This document shows, in pieces, positions 30,375 through 39,113 of a DNA stretch of 64,000 nucleotides. The DNA lies in NCBI GenBank assembly GCA_029817715.1, contig JARUPY010000312.1, positions 124,001-188,000 of the forward strand. The letters are read 5' to 3'. Within the stretch, counting starts at the first letter, position 1. Each line of letters begins with the position of its first letter. Made by a program: the position numbers and the translations under genes. This stretch comes from Melastoma dodecandrum (taxonomy: Eukaryota > Streptophyta > Magnoliopsida > Myrtales > Melastomataceae). Below the pieces are notes generated by a model, which did no database searches, was not told the origin of the DNA, and saw only the letters and a list, made by a program, of their open reading frames with translations.

Positions 30375-31623
30375 CAGGGCAATCGGGTGAAGCTTATTGT
30401 GCGATGAGGTTTGCGAGGAAATCGTCGTCCCAGGCTGCCACTTTTCGCTTCATTCGGACGGAGTCTTTTCCGGGTGCCCGTCGGGTCAGGTTACTGGCCA
30501 TGTGTTTGATGGTCGTGAAGTTGGCGGGGGCGTGATCGGTCCTGAGGCGGCAGTCATCGTCGCGGAACACCATGTCCATCACCCAATGGAGACCGTTCTC
30601 GACCATCCAGTGGGCTCGGACGAGCGGCCCCACCATATTGGCCAGCAGAACCAGCGAGGTGATGTAGAGGCGGGTTTCGGACTGGATCTTGCCGTCGATC
30701 TCGCGTTGCGCGTCGACCACGACGATGCTTTTGAGGCCCGGCCAGCGATGGTCGTCGAGCCAGTCGACCCGTTGGATGACGGTGGTGTCTCGTGTCTCGA
30801 TGCGGCCATGGTCGCCTTCGACCGTCGTGTCGCGGCTGACGATCGCGTCCTTGAAACCGTTGGCCTTCTGTTCTGCCACGAAGAGTTTGACGTCGTCGTG
30901 CAGGGTTCCCTGGTTTCCCTTGAGCGCCAGGATGTAATCTGCTCGTCTGTCGATGATGGCCTGTGCGATCTCGCGCTGACATCCCATGGCATCTACGGTC
31001 ACGATGGCGCCATCGATGGCCATCATCGCCAGGAGCTTCGGGATTGCGGCGATCTCGTTCGATTTGTCGGCGACCTTGACCTGCCCGAGCACGAGGCGTT
31101 GGCGAGCCGCAAAGGCCGAAACCATATGGATGGGGTCGCGACCGCCTTTCGTCTGGTAGGAGCGGCGCGAGGTCTTGCCGTCGATGGCGATCACGTCGGG
31201 GGCGACGCCCGTCAACGAGGCCGTCCAGGCCACGAAGCAGCGCTGGAATGCCTTGGCGTCGAGCGAGGCCAGGATGTCGCCGAGCTGGTCGTGGGACGGG
31301 GTGCCATCCGCGAACGGCCGGAAGCGTCGCAAGAGGTCGCGTTTCTTGTCGCCGAAGCGGGCGATGTCGGCGATGCAATCCGCCCCCGCCAGCACCGCCA
31401 GAAGGCACAGCAGCAGGATTTCGTCCAGCGGGTACTTCACCTTGCCGCGCTGCCGAGGGTCAGCCAGATCGTCGAAATATCTCAGGAAAACAACAGACTC
31501 AGCGAAGGCGCCCCCGACCAGATCGTCCGTCGCCATCGTCGCTCGCTCCACTCGAATCAGTGAAGCCCAACAGATTCAGACGATCTCCCGCCTGTCATCC
31601 CCCTCTTTCACCCGATTGCCCTG
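30375..31623. mobile_element. Complete ISAs1-family insertion sequence, 1249 bp
   Basis: Bounded by inverted repeats: the left end begins CAGGGCAATCGGGTGAAG, and the right end reads inward CAGGGCAATCGGGTGAAAG, differing by one base length. Flanked by a perfect 10-bp direct repeat. One transposase gene fills it, on the minus strand. Both ends, transposase and duplication are intact, so the element is probably young and could be mobile. It interrupts the M4 protease gene. Confidence 0.96.
30394..31536 (-). CDS. ISAs1-family transposase
   Basis: 380 residues from the ATG at 31536 (GGAG nine bases before it; an upstream GTG at 31551 is possible). N-terminal DDE_Tnp_1-associated domain with FxDLxDPRQRGKVKYPLDEILLL, then the RNase H-like catalytic core: IDGKTSRRS supplies the first Asp, VTVDAMGCQREIA the second, and WMVENGLHWVMD the Glu. 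The intact frame and usual length suggest an active enzyme. Its G+C content is lower than the host genes around it. Confidence 0.96.
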   Translation of the reverse strand: MATDDLVGGAFAESVVFLRYFDDLADPRQRGKVKYPLDEILLLCLLAVLAGADCIADIARFGDKKRDLLRRFRPFADGTPSHDQLGDILASLDAKAFQRCFVAWTASLTGVAPDVIAIDGKTSRRSYQTKGGRDPIHMVSAFAARQRLVLGQVKVADKSNEIAAIPKLLAMMAIDGAIVTVDAMGCQREIAQAIIDRRADYILALKGNQGTLHDDVKLFVAEQKANGFKDAIVSRDTTVEGDHGRIETRDTTVIQRVDWLDDHRWPGLKSIVVVDAQREIDGKIQSETRLYITSLVLLANMVGPLVRAHWMVENGLHWVMDMVFRDDDCRLRTDHAPANFTTIKHMASNLTRRAPGKDSVRMKRKVAAWDDDFLANLIAQ

Positions 31624-31633
31624 CCGTCGGAGG
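31624..31633. repeat. Target-site duplication, right copy
   Basis: CCGTCGGAGG, identical to 30365-30374. It is part of the resumed M4 protease frame. Confidence 0.95.
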
Positions 31634-31919
31634 CGACAGCTGGGACAAGGTCGGCCGCGTCTGGTACCGTGCCATGACGCTTCGCGGCGCATCCCCGAAC
31701 CTCAAGCCGAAGGCCTTCGCCAACCGTACCCGGGCCGCCGCCTCCGACCTATATCCCGGCGATACGGCGCTGGCCGATGCGGTGGACGCGGGATGGAAAA
31801 AGGTCGGCCTTTGATCCGCCCGCAGGAGCGACGAGCATCTTCCGCGATCCGGCGCCGCGAGCGTGAGGATCCGAGGCCGTGACGTCGAGGGTCGTGCAAC
31901 GGCGGAGGAGTCGAGCGCC

Positions 31920-32210
31920 ATGGATAGCGTGCAGGTCGAGCGTCTCGGCGGATTGGCGGGCTTCGGCCTCGCGGGCGGGCGCGTGCGGAGCACCGGGGAA
32001 TGCGCGTTGTCGGATCTGTCCGCCGCGGATCAGGCCTCGGTCGTTTCCCTCTTTCGCGCGCCCCGCGATCGATCGAGCCCTTCCAACGTGCCGGACGGTT
32101 TCCGTTACAAGCTGACCCTGCGTTCGGGCGGGATGCTGAAGAGCGTCGAAGTGCCGGAGGCCGTCGTGCCGGCCGCCGTCAGGGCCTGCGCGGTCGATCG
32201 TCTGACCTGA
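31920..32210 (+). CDS. Emfourin-type protealysin inhibitor
   Basis: 96 residues from the ATG at 31920, with GGAGGAG nine bases upstream. The pattern VQVERLGGLAGF at the start, then PDGFRYKLTLRSGG and VEVPEAVVPAA, fits emfourin (M4in), a small cytosolic protein that binds and blocks protealysin-like M4 proteases and is usually encoded right after them. Here it sits 105 bases past the protease stop codon. Known family: gene pair protealysin-emfourin in Serratia. Inference: this inhibitor originally served the split protease. With the protease gene broken, it may be redundant or act on another M4 enzyme. The frame is intact. Confidence 0.85.
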   Translation: MDSVQVERLGGLAGFGLAGGRVRSTGECALSDLSAADQASVVSLFRAPRDRSSPSNVPDGFRYKLTLRSGGMLKSVEVPEAVVPAAVRACAVDRLT

Positions 32211-32395
32211 CCGGGTCGCCGCGATCCTGTAGCGTCCGCGCGCCGGGGCCAGCCGGCCTTCGCCATTGCGGCAAACTCGCCGCGCCCCGATCGACGTCCG
32301 TTGCGGCGCGGCCGTGGTGCGCCTATAATCTCCGCATCCCCCAACATGACTGCAGGACCACGCCGGGCTCCGGCCGTCATCGGGCTTGACCGCCC

Positions 32396-32421
32396 GGCCT
32401 CGGCGCCACCGCGCCGAGGCC
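32396..32421. other. Strong hairpin before trcR
   Basis: GGCCTCGGCGC, loop CACC, GCGCCGAGGCC: a perfect 11-bp stem ending 43 bases before the trcR ATG. It could end transcription of the emfourin gene or sit in the trcR leader. No T-run follows. Confidence 0.5.
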
Positions 32422-32464
32422 GGCCCCCATCGCGCTCCACGCGGAGCGCCAGGAGATCGCGATC

Positions 32465-33184
32465 ATGAGCGAAGCACCGCTGATGCCCAAGGCCACCGCC
32501 GTGTGGCTGGTGGAGAACACGTCCCTGACGTTCGATCAGGTGGCGGAGTTCTGCAAACTGCACCCGCTGGAGGTGAAGGGCATCGCGGACGGCGAAGTGG
32601 CGGCCGGCATCAAGGGCCACGATCCCATCACCTCCGGCCAGCTGCTGCGCGAGGAGATCGAGCGCGGCGAGAAGAACACCAACTACCACCTGCGCATCGC
32701 GCCCCCGAAGGTGCGGCTGCCCCCGCCGAAGAAGACGCGCGGCGCCCGCTACACGCCGCTGTCGCGCCGGCAGGACCGGCCCAACGCCATCCTGTGGCTG
32801 GTGCGCAATCATCCGGAGCTGAAGGACGCGCAGATCATGCGCCTTGTCGGCACCACCAAGACGACGTTGCAGTCGATCCGCGACCGCACGCACTGGAACT
32901 CCAGCACCCTGACCCCGATGGATCCCGTGACGCTGGGCCTGTGCACGCAGATCGACCTCGACTTCGAGGTGAACCGGGCCGCCAAGGACCGTCCCGCCGC
33001 CGTCGAGGACCGCGGGCAGACGCTGGCGCCGGCCGAGGCCACCACGTCGCGCTCCCGCGCCGCCACCGAGGAGGAGGTTTTCGGCTCGTCGTCGCGCAGC
33101 CGCCACGAGGACGAGGACGATCTCGACCTCACCTCGGTCTTCTCCAACATGCGCGGCGGCCGGCACGACGACGACGAGGAGTGA
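32465..33184 (+). CDS. trcR: Cell-cycle transcriptional regulator TrcR (DUF1013)
   Basis: 239 residues starting MSEAPLMPKATAVWLVENTSL, with AGGAG before the ATG. DUF1013 is restricted to alphaproteobacteria; in Caulobacter TrcR associates with RNA polymerase and controls cell-cycle genes. The family core runs FDQVAEFCKLHPLEVKGIADGEVAAGIKG and DRPNAILWLVRNHPELKDAQIMRLVG TTKTTLQSI (helix-turn-helix-like). The C-terminal 60 residues are charged and variable (EDEDDLDLTSVF). Intact and full length. Monocistronic in appearance. Confidence 0.94.
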   Translation: MSEAPLMPKATAVWLVENTSLTFDQVAEFCKLHPLEVKGIADGEVAAGIKGHDPITSGQLLREEIERGEKNTNYHLRIAPPKVRLPPPKKTRGARYTPLSRRQDRPNAILWLVRNHPELKDAQIMRLVGTTKTTLQSIRDRTHWNSSTLTPMDPVTLGLCTQIDLDFEVNRAAKDRPAAVEDRGQTLAPAEATTSRSRAATEEEVFGSSSRSRHEDEDDLDLTSVFSNMRGGRHDDDEE

Positions 33185-33205
33185 TGTTTGGGGCCCCCGC
33201 GGGGC

Positions 33206-33973
33206 TCACCCCTTGCGCGGGCCTGTCAGGCCGAAGCGGGCGCCCTGCGGATCCTGGGCCATGATCACCCAGCTGTCGCCGGGCACGGGATGCGGCCCGG
33301 CGAGGATCGTGCCGCCGGCCGCCGCCACGCGGGCCCCGGCGGCGTCGATGTCCTCCACGGCGAAATAGAGGTGCCACCGGGGCATGGGCGAGGACGGGGG
33401 CTCGTCCATCATGCCGCCCGTCCAGGCCCCGCCGACCGAGAAGGTCTGGTAGGTGCCCATCGGGCCCATGTCGTGCGCGTAGGCGGGCTGCCAGCCGAAC
33501 AGGCCGCCGTAGAAGGCGAGGGCGCCCCGCCAGTCCGTCGTGCGCAGCTCGTGCCAGCCGACGGTGCCGGGCGTGCCGGCCGCGAGTCCGGGCGGCGGCG
33601 TGCCGTCCCCCCGGAACAGCATGAAGGCCGCGCCCTGCGGATCGGCCGCGACCGCGAAACGGCCGATGCCCGGGATGTCGGCCGGCCGGCGGTGGACCGC
33701 CCCGCCCGCCTCCGTCACGCGCCGCGCCGCCTCGTCCACGTCCGCCACGCCGATGTAGGGCCACCAGCTCGCCGGCGCGCCCTCGCGGCCGGGGGGCTGG
33801 CCCATGATGCCGGCCACCGGGCGGTCGCCCAGCATGGCGAGGTCGTAGCGCGGGCCGGGGACGCCGGCCCCGGCGATGCGCCAGCCCGCCACCGCCGCGT
33901 AGAAGGCTTCGGCGGCGTCGGGATCGGTGGTGGTCAGTTCGTGCCAGATGAAGGCACCCTCGCTGGTCGTCAT
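33206..33973 (-). CDS. VOC (glyoxalase-like) family protein, two domains
   Basis: 255 residues from the ATG at 33973. Two vicinal-oxygen-chelate domains in tandem: the first opens FIWHELTTTDPDAAEAFYAAVAGW, the second VGWHELRTTDWRGALAFYGGLFGW. Each contributes a His and a distal metal-type position (for example HLYFAVEDID). The type resembles the CFP32/hydroxylase-like VOC proteins with no fixed substrate. Convergent with trcR at 22 bases. Confidence 0.86.
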   Translation of the reverse strand: MTTSEGAFIWHELTTTDPDAAEAFYAAVAGWRIAGAGVPGPRYDLAMLGDRPVAGIMGQPPGREGAPASWWPYIGVADVDEAARRVTEAGGAVHRRPADIPGIGRFAVAADPQGAAFMLFRGDGTPPPGLAAGTPGTVGWHELRTTDWRGALAFYGGLFGWQPAYAHDMGPMGTYQTFSVGGAWTGGMMDEPPSSPMPRWHLYFAVEDIDAAGARVAAAGGTILAGPHPVPGDSWVIMAQDPQGARFGLTGPRKG

Positions 33974-33985
33974 GCCGGACCTCCT

Positions 33986-35069
33986 TCATGGGTTGATGGT
34001 GAGGGGGGTGTCGCGGCTCCGCCCCGGGGCGGGGAGCGGGGCCGCGCCGCGGAGCCTCGCCATGCAGAGGGCGAAGAGCGGCCGCTCGATCCAGCGGTGG
34101 CTGGCGAAGCCCAGGAGCAGCGCCGCTCCGATGGCCGCCGCCATATAGGCCAGCGCGCCGAGCGGATGCACGGCCGCGAGGCCCAGCAGCACCCGGCTGA
34201 CCCAGGTGAAGGCCAGCATATGGCACAGGTAGAGCGAGTAGGAGGCGTCGCCGAGCCACAGCAGGAGCTTCGGCAGGCGCGCCCGCCCGGCGCCCTCGCT
34301 CAGGGTGGCGGCCGCCACGACGGCGGTGGCGGGCAGGCCCCACACCAGCCCCCTCCAGGCGGCGAAGGTTTCGAGTGCGGGGGCCGTCGCCAGCAGCACG
34401 CCCGCCGCGGCGGCGGCCATCGCGGCGGCCGAGGCGCGGCACGATCCTGAGCCCCGAACCGTAAAGATGGGCCACCAGCACGCCGCCGAGGAACTCCAGG
34501 AGCAGGGGATTGGCGATCGTGGCGGCCCCGTCCCGGATGATGCCGGCGCCGCCGAGCAGCCCCATCAGGCCGAGGGTGCCGGCGAGCAGGAGCAGGCCGC
34601 GGCCTTCCCGGAGCGGCAGGCAGGCCGCGAAACAGAGATAGAAGAACATCTCGTAGCTGAGCGTCCAGCCCTGCACCACGATGGGGAAGACGCCGTCGCC
34701 GGACGGCACGAAGCTCAAGGAATGGATGAGGTGGGAGGGCAGGTCGTCGAGCAGCGCCGAATGGCTGTTGGCGAGCGCGATGTAGAGCAGGCGCGCGAAG
34801 GTGAAGAACCAGTAGAGCGGCACGATGCGGATGATGCGCCGCAGCAGGAAGGGCCCGATGCTCGACGGCGCGCCGAACATCGCCCGCGAGGCATGGACCA
34901 TCACGAAGCCGGAGACGACGAAGAACAGGTCGACGCCCGCCGCCCCGACCGTCAGGTCCGGCAGGGGGACCGCGATGTGCCGCCAGGCGAGTTCCTGCCG
35001 GGCGTGGAACAGGATCACGCCGAGGGCCGCGAGGCCGCGCAGCACCTGGATGGAGCCGAGATGCCTCAC
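33986..35069 (-). CDS. Acyltransferase 3 family membrane protein (frameshifted)
   Basis: Starts at a GTG (35069) that overlaps the upstream monooxygenase stop by GTGA. The first frame gives IQVLRGLAALGVILFHARQEL with the catalytic His, DLFFVVSGFVM and IRIVPLYW, the OafA/NodX pattern. Near 34445 the frame must change by one base (one extra, or two missing) to reach LLATAPALETFAAW and ASYSLYLCHMLAFTW, the last helices. Corrected length is about 360 residues with about ten helices. Such enzymes O-acetylate surface sugars or lipids; the substrate is unknown here. Translational coupling to the monooxygenase hints at a shared pathway. Confidence 0.84.
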
Positions 35070-36529
35070 GGCGCGCCGCCCGCCGGGCGGAGCGCCGCGA
35101 GGTAGCCTTCCGCCGCCGCCGCGTGTCCCGAGAACCCGACGTAGCCGTCCGGCCGGACGACGGCGAGGTCCCGCGCCCCGGCCCAATGCCTGACGCGCGG
35201 CTCGACCAGGGCGGGGAACCGTGCCGCGAGGGCCGCGCCCGCCTCGGGGTCGGCCGCGTAGAGCACGAAGCGCGGCGCGTCGCCCGCGCCGGGCGGCCCG
35301 CCGTCGTAATGCTCGGGCGCCAGCCGGGTGCCGGCCCCGGGACCTCGGGACAGGGGGCTCTGCGGATAGGCGATGGCGGTCTCGCTCATCGTCCGCGCCA
35401 TCGCGTCCTGCACGGCGTGGAGGCCGAGCAGGACCCGGATGGCGAGGTTGCGGGCCGCCTGGGCGAGCGGGTTCGACAGGGTGCCGACATCCGTGAGCCG
35501 GCCCGCGTTGCGGAGCACCATGTCGCCCACCGCCGAGCGTTCGACGCTGTAGCTGTCGAGCAGCGCCTCGGCCGCTTCGCCCCGGGCGATGAGGGCGAGG
35601 CGCCAGGCCAGGGCCACGGCATCCTGCAGGCCCGTGTTCATGCCCTGGCCGCCCGCCGGGCTGTGGACGTGGGCGGCGTCGCCCGCCAGCAGGACGCGGC
35701 CGTCGCGATAGTCCGACACCTTGCGCTCGTTGATGCGGAAGTTCGACAGCCACACCGGATCGCTGGCGCGGAAGCCGCCGGCCCGGCGGTCGATCATGGC
35801 TTGGACCTCGGCGAGCGTCGGGTCGGGCCGCGGATGGGCGGGGTCCGTGGGGCCGAGCGTCGCGATGACCCGGGCCCGCCCGCCCGGGATGGGGAAGACC
35901 ACGAAGGGGCCGTCGCCGTGGAGGTAGGGGGCGACCTCGTCGGCCGGCGGGGCGCCCTCTCCGTCGAGGCGCACGTCGGCCAGCATCCAGTCGTCGCGCT
36001 GCGCGTGGCCCCGGAAGGCGAGGCCGAGCCCGTGCCGCACCGTGCTGTGGGCGCCGTCGCATCCGACGAGCCAGGGCGCTGCGACGCTCTCCTCGCGCCC
36101 CTCGGGGTGGCGCAGCCGCGCCGCCACCCCGTCGGGGCCTTGGTCGAAATCCAGGAGTTCCACCGATCGCTCGACCGCGACGCCGAACCCGGCGAGATGC
36201 TCGGCCAGCAGGCGCTCGGTCTCCGATTGGGGGATCATCAGGGCGAAGGGATAGGGGCTGGCGACGCCGTCGAAGCCGGCATGGCCGAGCACGCGGGTGC
36301 CGTCGCGGATCGTGGCGCCATGGGCCTTCAGCCCGGCGGCGAGGAAGGCCGGCGTGCAGCCCATGCGGTCCATCAGTTCGAGCGTGCGGCTCCAGACCAC
36401 CAGGGCCTTCGAGGTGCGGCTCGGCTCGGGGCTGCGGTCGACGATCCGGACCGGAAGGCCGTAGCGGGCGAGCTCGGCCGCCGCCATGAGGCCGCCCGGG
36501 CCGGCACCCACGATCAGGATCTGTCGCAT
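35066..36529 (-). CDS. FAD-dependent aromatic monooxygenase-like protein
   Basis: 487 residues starting MRQILIVGAGPGGLMAAAELARYG, the FAD ADP-binding motif. The DG motif VGCDGAHSTVRHGLG and the GD motif VLLAGDAAHVHSPAGGQGMNTGLQDA are in place, defining the class A flavin hydroxylases (PheA/PcpB/polyketide hydroxylase group). A short thioredoxin-like C-terminal domain follows. Likely substrate is a phenolic or polyketide-like ring, not determinable here. Stop overlaps the acyltransferase start. Confidence 0.9.
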   Translation of the reverse strand: MRQILIVGAGPGGLMAAAELARYGLPVRIVDRSPEPSRTSKALVVWSRTLELMDRMGCTPAFLAAGLKAHGATIRDGTRVLGHAGFDGVASPYPFALMIPQSETERLLAEHLAGFGVAVERSVELLDFDQGPDGVAARLRHPEGREESVAAPWLVGCDGAHSTVRHGLGLAFRGHAQRDDWMLADVRLDGEGAPPADEVAPYLHGDGPFVVFPIPGGRARVIATLGPTDPAHPRPDPTLAEVQAMIDRRAGGFRASDPVWLSNFRINERKVSDYRDGRVLLAGDAAHVHSPAGGQGMNTGLQDAVALAWRLALIARGEAAEALLDSYSVERSAVGDMVLRNAGRLTDVGTLSNPLAQAARNLAIRVLLGLHAVQDAMARTMSETAIAYPQSPLSRGPGAGTRLAPEHYDGGPPGAGDAPRFVLYAADPEAGAALAARFPALVEPRVRHWAGARDLAVVRPDGYVGFSGHAAAAEGYLAALRPAGGAP

Positions 36530-36676
36530 CGCGGTCCCGCTCCCCGAGTGGCCGGCTCGCGCCCGGCGCCGGCGCCAGCATCGTCGAGCCGGGCGGGACC
36601 GTCCAGCCCCGGCGGCCGCCAGAAACTTCGGGGGCGCGGCGCCGGTTGACGCGTCACCGCAACGCTTCAGCCGGAC

Positions 36677-37635
36677 ATGCCCATGCGATTCGACCCGGAG
36701 GTCGTGACCTTCTCGAGGCCCTGCAGGCCCTGGACCTGCCGCCCCTGCCGTCGCTGTCCCCGGCGGAGGCCCGGATCCTCTACCGCGCCGGCACCGCGCG
36801 GAACGGCGGACCCCGGATCCCCCTGGCGGCGGTGCGGGATCTCGCGGCCGAGGGGCCCGCGGGCCCCATCCCGTTGCGGCTCTACAGGCCCGCGGCCGCG
36901 CCCGAGCGGGCCGCGCCGGCCCTCGTCTATCTCCACGGCGGCGGCTGGGTGATCGGCGACCTCGACTCGCACGACGGCGTGTGCCGGCGGATCGCCGACC
37001 GGGCCGGGTGCCTGGTCGTCGCGGTCGACTACCGCCTGTCGCCCGAGCATCCCGCGCCGGCCGCGGCCCGAGGATTGCATCGCGGCCCTGCGCTGGATCG
37101 CCGCCCGCGCGGGCGAGATCGGCGCCGATCCCGAACGGCTCGCCGTCGGCGGCGACAGCGCCGGCGGCAACCTGGCGGCCGTCGTGGCCATCGCGGCGCG
37201 GGACGCCGGCCTGCGGCTCACGCTCGCAGTTCCTGATCTATCCCTCGACCGACAACCGCCGGGCGGCGCCGGCCTATCCGTCCCGCATCGCGAACCGCCA
37301 GGTCCCGCCCCTGCTGCCGGAGGTGCTGCACTGGTTCATGTCGCACTACATGCCCGATCCGGCCCTGGGCGACGACTGGCGCCAGTCACCCCTGGCGGCG
37401 GCCGACAAGGCGGGGGGTCGCGCCGGCGCTCGTCATCGTGGCGGAATGCGACATCCTCCATTCGGAGGGGCTCGCCTATGCGGCGGCGCTCGAGGCGGCC
37501 GGCGTGGAGGTCGCCCGGCTCGACGTGCCCGGCATGATCCACGGCTTCATCGCCATGCGGGGGGTGCTCTCGGCCGCGGACCGGGCCTTCGACGCGATCG
37601 CGGCCGAACTCGCGCGGCGTTTCGGGGCGGCGTGA
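36677..37635 (+). pseudogene. HSL-type alpha/beta hydrolase with four frameshifts
   Basis: The start MPMRFDPEV at 36677 is followed by shifts near 36705 (one base missing), 37070, 37230 and 37410 (in a run of six G). Read piecewise, every landmark of the hormone-sensitive-lipase esterases is there: oxyanion motif [13 protein letters not shown], the V(D)YRLSPEHP block, nucleophile GDSAGGN, then the acid in [10 protein letters not shown] and the His in GMIHGF. Span would encode about 320 residues. Either a recent pseudogene or several consensus errors; the intact triad argues for the latter. It is divergent from the monooxygenase gene. Confidence 0.8.
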
Positions 37636-37718
37636 GCGGCTCCCGCGTTCATGCCCATGCGGCCGGGAACGGAATCCAGCCTTCGGTTATTATTCCGTGA
37701 ATCCGAGGGAATGAAGGC

Positions 37719-38084
37719 ATGTCCGGCAAGACCATCGTCGTCGTCGAGGACGATCCGCTGCTGCGCAGCCACGCGGTCCTCATGCTCGACGCGGCCGGCC
37801 TCGCGGTCGTGGATTTCGAGACCGCCGACGAAGCCGTCCAGTATCTCGAGGCGCGGGACGGCGACGTCGCGGCCGTGCTGACCGACGTCCGCATGCCCGG
37901 CCGCCTCGACGGCTTCGACCTCGCCGTGAAGGTCTCGATGAGCTGGCCCGACGTCAAGGTGCTGATGACCTCGGGCCTCGCGCGTCCGACGAGCCTGCTC
38001 ATCCCCTCGGTCGCCTTCCTGCCGAAGCCCTGGCTGGCCCTCGACGTGCTGAACGCCATGCAGCAGGCCGTCGAGCAGCCCTGA
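37719..38084 (+). CDS. Single-domain response regulator receiver
   Basis: 121 residues with no output domain. The acidic pocket is E10, D11 and D12, the phosphoacceptor is D56 in VLTDVRMPG, and K103 lies in FLPKPW. Ser/Thr at 84-85 completes the switch. Stand-alone receivers in alphaproteobacteria often relay phosphate between a hybrid kinase and a phosphotransferase or act by protein contact. No histidine kinase is nearby, so the partner is unknown. Confidence 0.93.
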   Translation: MSGKTIVVVEDDPLLRSHAVLMLDAAGLAVVDFETADEAVQYLEARDGDVAAVLTDVRMPGRLDGFDLAVKVSMSWPDVKVLMTSGLARPTSLLIPSVAFLPKPWLALDVLNAMQQAVEQP

Positions 38085-38507
38085 GAGTTTGTGAACGAAT
38101 GCCCATCCGGCCGAAAACGAGGAGAAATTCGTCAACGTTTTCAGAGGGCGTTCACGAGAAACCGCGATCCATTCCCAAACTCTGAGCCGATCGCCCGCGC
38201 GATGGCTTCGCTTTCGAGACCCATAACCGCCTCCGATCGATTTCGCGATGCGGAGGCGGGCTTTCGCTCAGCGCCGCGCAGGCTTGCCGATCCGCTTTCC
38301 GGCCTCGATGGCCGGAAAGCGGATCATTCGTCTCAAATGCGACGGGTGATTCTCCCAAGACCTTAGGCGGCGTCATCCTCTATGGCGCAGGCGAGGGCGT
38401 GCCGATTCGCAGGAAAGGCCGCTCCGCCCGAAGAAGAGGCCGGTGCCGTTCCCGCGTCGTCCCCGCGACGATGCAGCGGCAACCCGAGGAGGATGCGGGT
38501 CTTGAAC
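38085..38507. other. Intergenic region with a cluster of hairpins
   Basis: 423 bases without a supported gene. Three inverted repeats lie in series: GTGAACG (38091) with CGTTCAC (38149), enclosing GAAAACG/CGTTTTC; CCGCCTCCG/CGGAGGCGG (38227-38259); and a perfect 16-bp stem at 38289-38325. The last part before 38508 could hold a short 5' region of the next gene. Confidence 0.6.
38289..38325. other. Perfect 16-bp hairpin
   Basis: GATCCGCTTTCCGGCC, loop TCGAT, GGCCGGAAAGCGGATC. No mismatch. No T-run follows, so a plain terminator is not certain; a dispersed palindromic element is the alternative. Confidence 0.7.
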
Positions 38508-38927
38508 ATGAGGATTTTCGGCTCTTCGCCGGATGCCGTGGCTGCACCGATGGGCGGGGCCACGGCTTTCTTCTACCGCTACGAACTCATCGGCGCCGCG
38601 CTGCTCCGCCGCAAGGTCGCCGACAGCCGGCCCTATCTCGCCAGCGAGGCGCGCCTCGTCGACGTGCTGGTGACGGAGGACGAGCGGGGCCGCCAGATCC
38701 GCGTCATCCGGGGCATCCTGGTGCCCGAACGCGATCTCGCCAGGCTGGACGCCGAAGGCGCCGAGCCCTCGTGGCGCGAGTTCGACGTGTCGCACGACGT
38801 CAGGCTCGCGATCGGCCGCGACCTCGGGGTCTCGGACCTGTCGCAACGTCGTTTGCGGCTCGTGACGGTCGACGGCCGGCGCGTGGATGATGACCGCCGC
38901 GCCATCAGGCAGCGCGCGGGAGTTTAG
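38508..38927 (+). CDS. Hypothetical protein
   Basis: About 139 residues from MRIFGSSPDAVAAPMGG at 38508; a TTG at 38502 has a better-placed AGGAGG (nine bases) and an in-frame ATG also exists at 38493. Mixed alpha/beta composition (FFYRYELIGAALLRRKVADS, then VLVTEDERGRQIRVIRGILV) argues for a folded cytosolic protein. No domain recognised. It lies between the receiver gene and mucR, all on the plus strand, but with wide gaps. Confidence 0.55.
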   Translation: MRIFGSSPDAVAAPMGGATAFFYRYELIGAALLRRKVADSRPYLASEARLVDVLVTEDERGRQIRVIRGILVPERDLARLDAEGAEPSWREFDVSHDVRLAIGRDLGVSDLSQRRLRLVTVDGRRVDDDRRAIRQRAGV

Positions 38928-39113
38928 CCCCGATCCGTTTCGAGCGCCCAAGATGCGTCACATCTTCGACCATCCTCAACTCTGACTGTTGAAAATTCGG
39001 ATTGGACGTGCTTCAGAGACGCGACTGCCGTTGCTGTCTGGTACATCCGGCACCATACAGTCGGAAGGCCCGTCGTGGAAACGTGGCCGCCGCGTTGCCG
39101 ATGAGAGGGCATC

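Larger units (their letters stand above)
29426..31814 (+). pseudogene. Protealysin-like M4 metalloprotease, split by an IS and frameshifted
   Basis: Starts at 29426 after a GAGGGA site. No signal peptide; the N terminus carries the short protealysin-type propeptide motif CHIVPPAVLARLAS, so a cytosolic protealysin-like enzyme is expected. The catalytic block HELTHGVTQH with the third zinc ligand in GGLNESLSDCFG is readable, but reaching it needs a frame change near 29985 (one extra base in GGGCC) and another near 30200 (one extra base in TCCGG). The C-terminal part, PHESSGPPNLAFSTIA, runs to 30374, where a 1249-base IS enters. The frame resumes after the IS at 31624 (GDSWDKVGRVWYRAM) and stops at 31814. 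Without the IS the join is in frame. The two single-base shifts may be sequencing errors; the IS is not. Confidence 0.88.

Noticed and set aside
33129..36581. 1150-codon minus-strand frame spanning monooxygenase and acyltransferase genes
   Set aside because: Only its middle part is coding, as the acyltransferase N terminus. The rest is the wrong frame of the monooxygenase and VOC genes; no fusion protein exists.
36679..37221. Minus-strand frame antisense to the esterase
   Set aside because: No domain, Arg/Gly-rich; the plus-strand pieces contain a full esterase triad.
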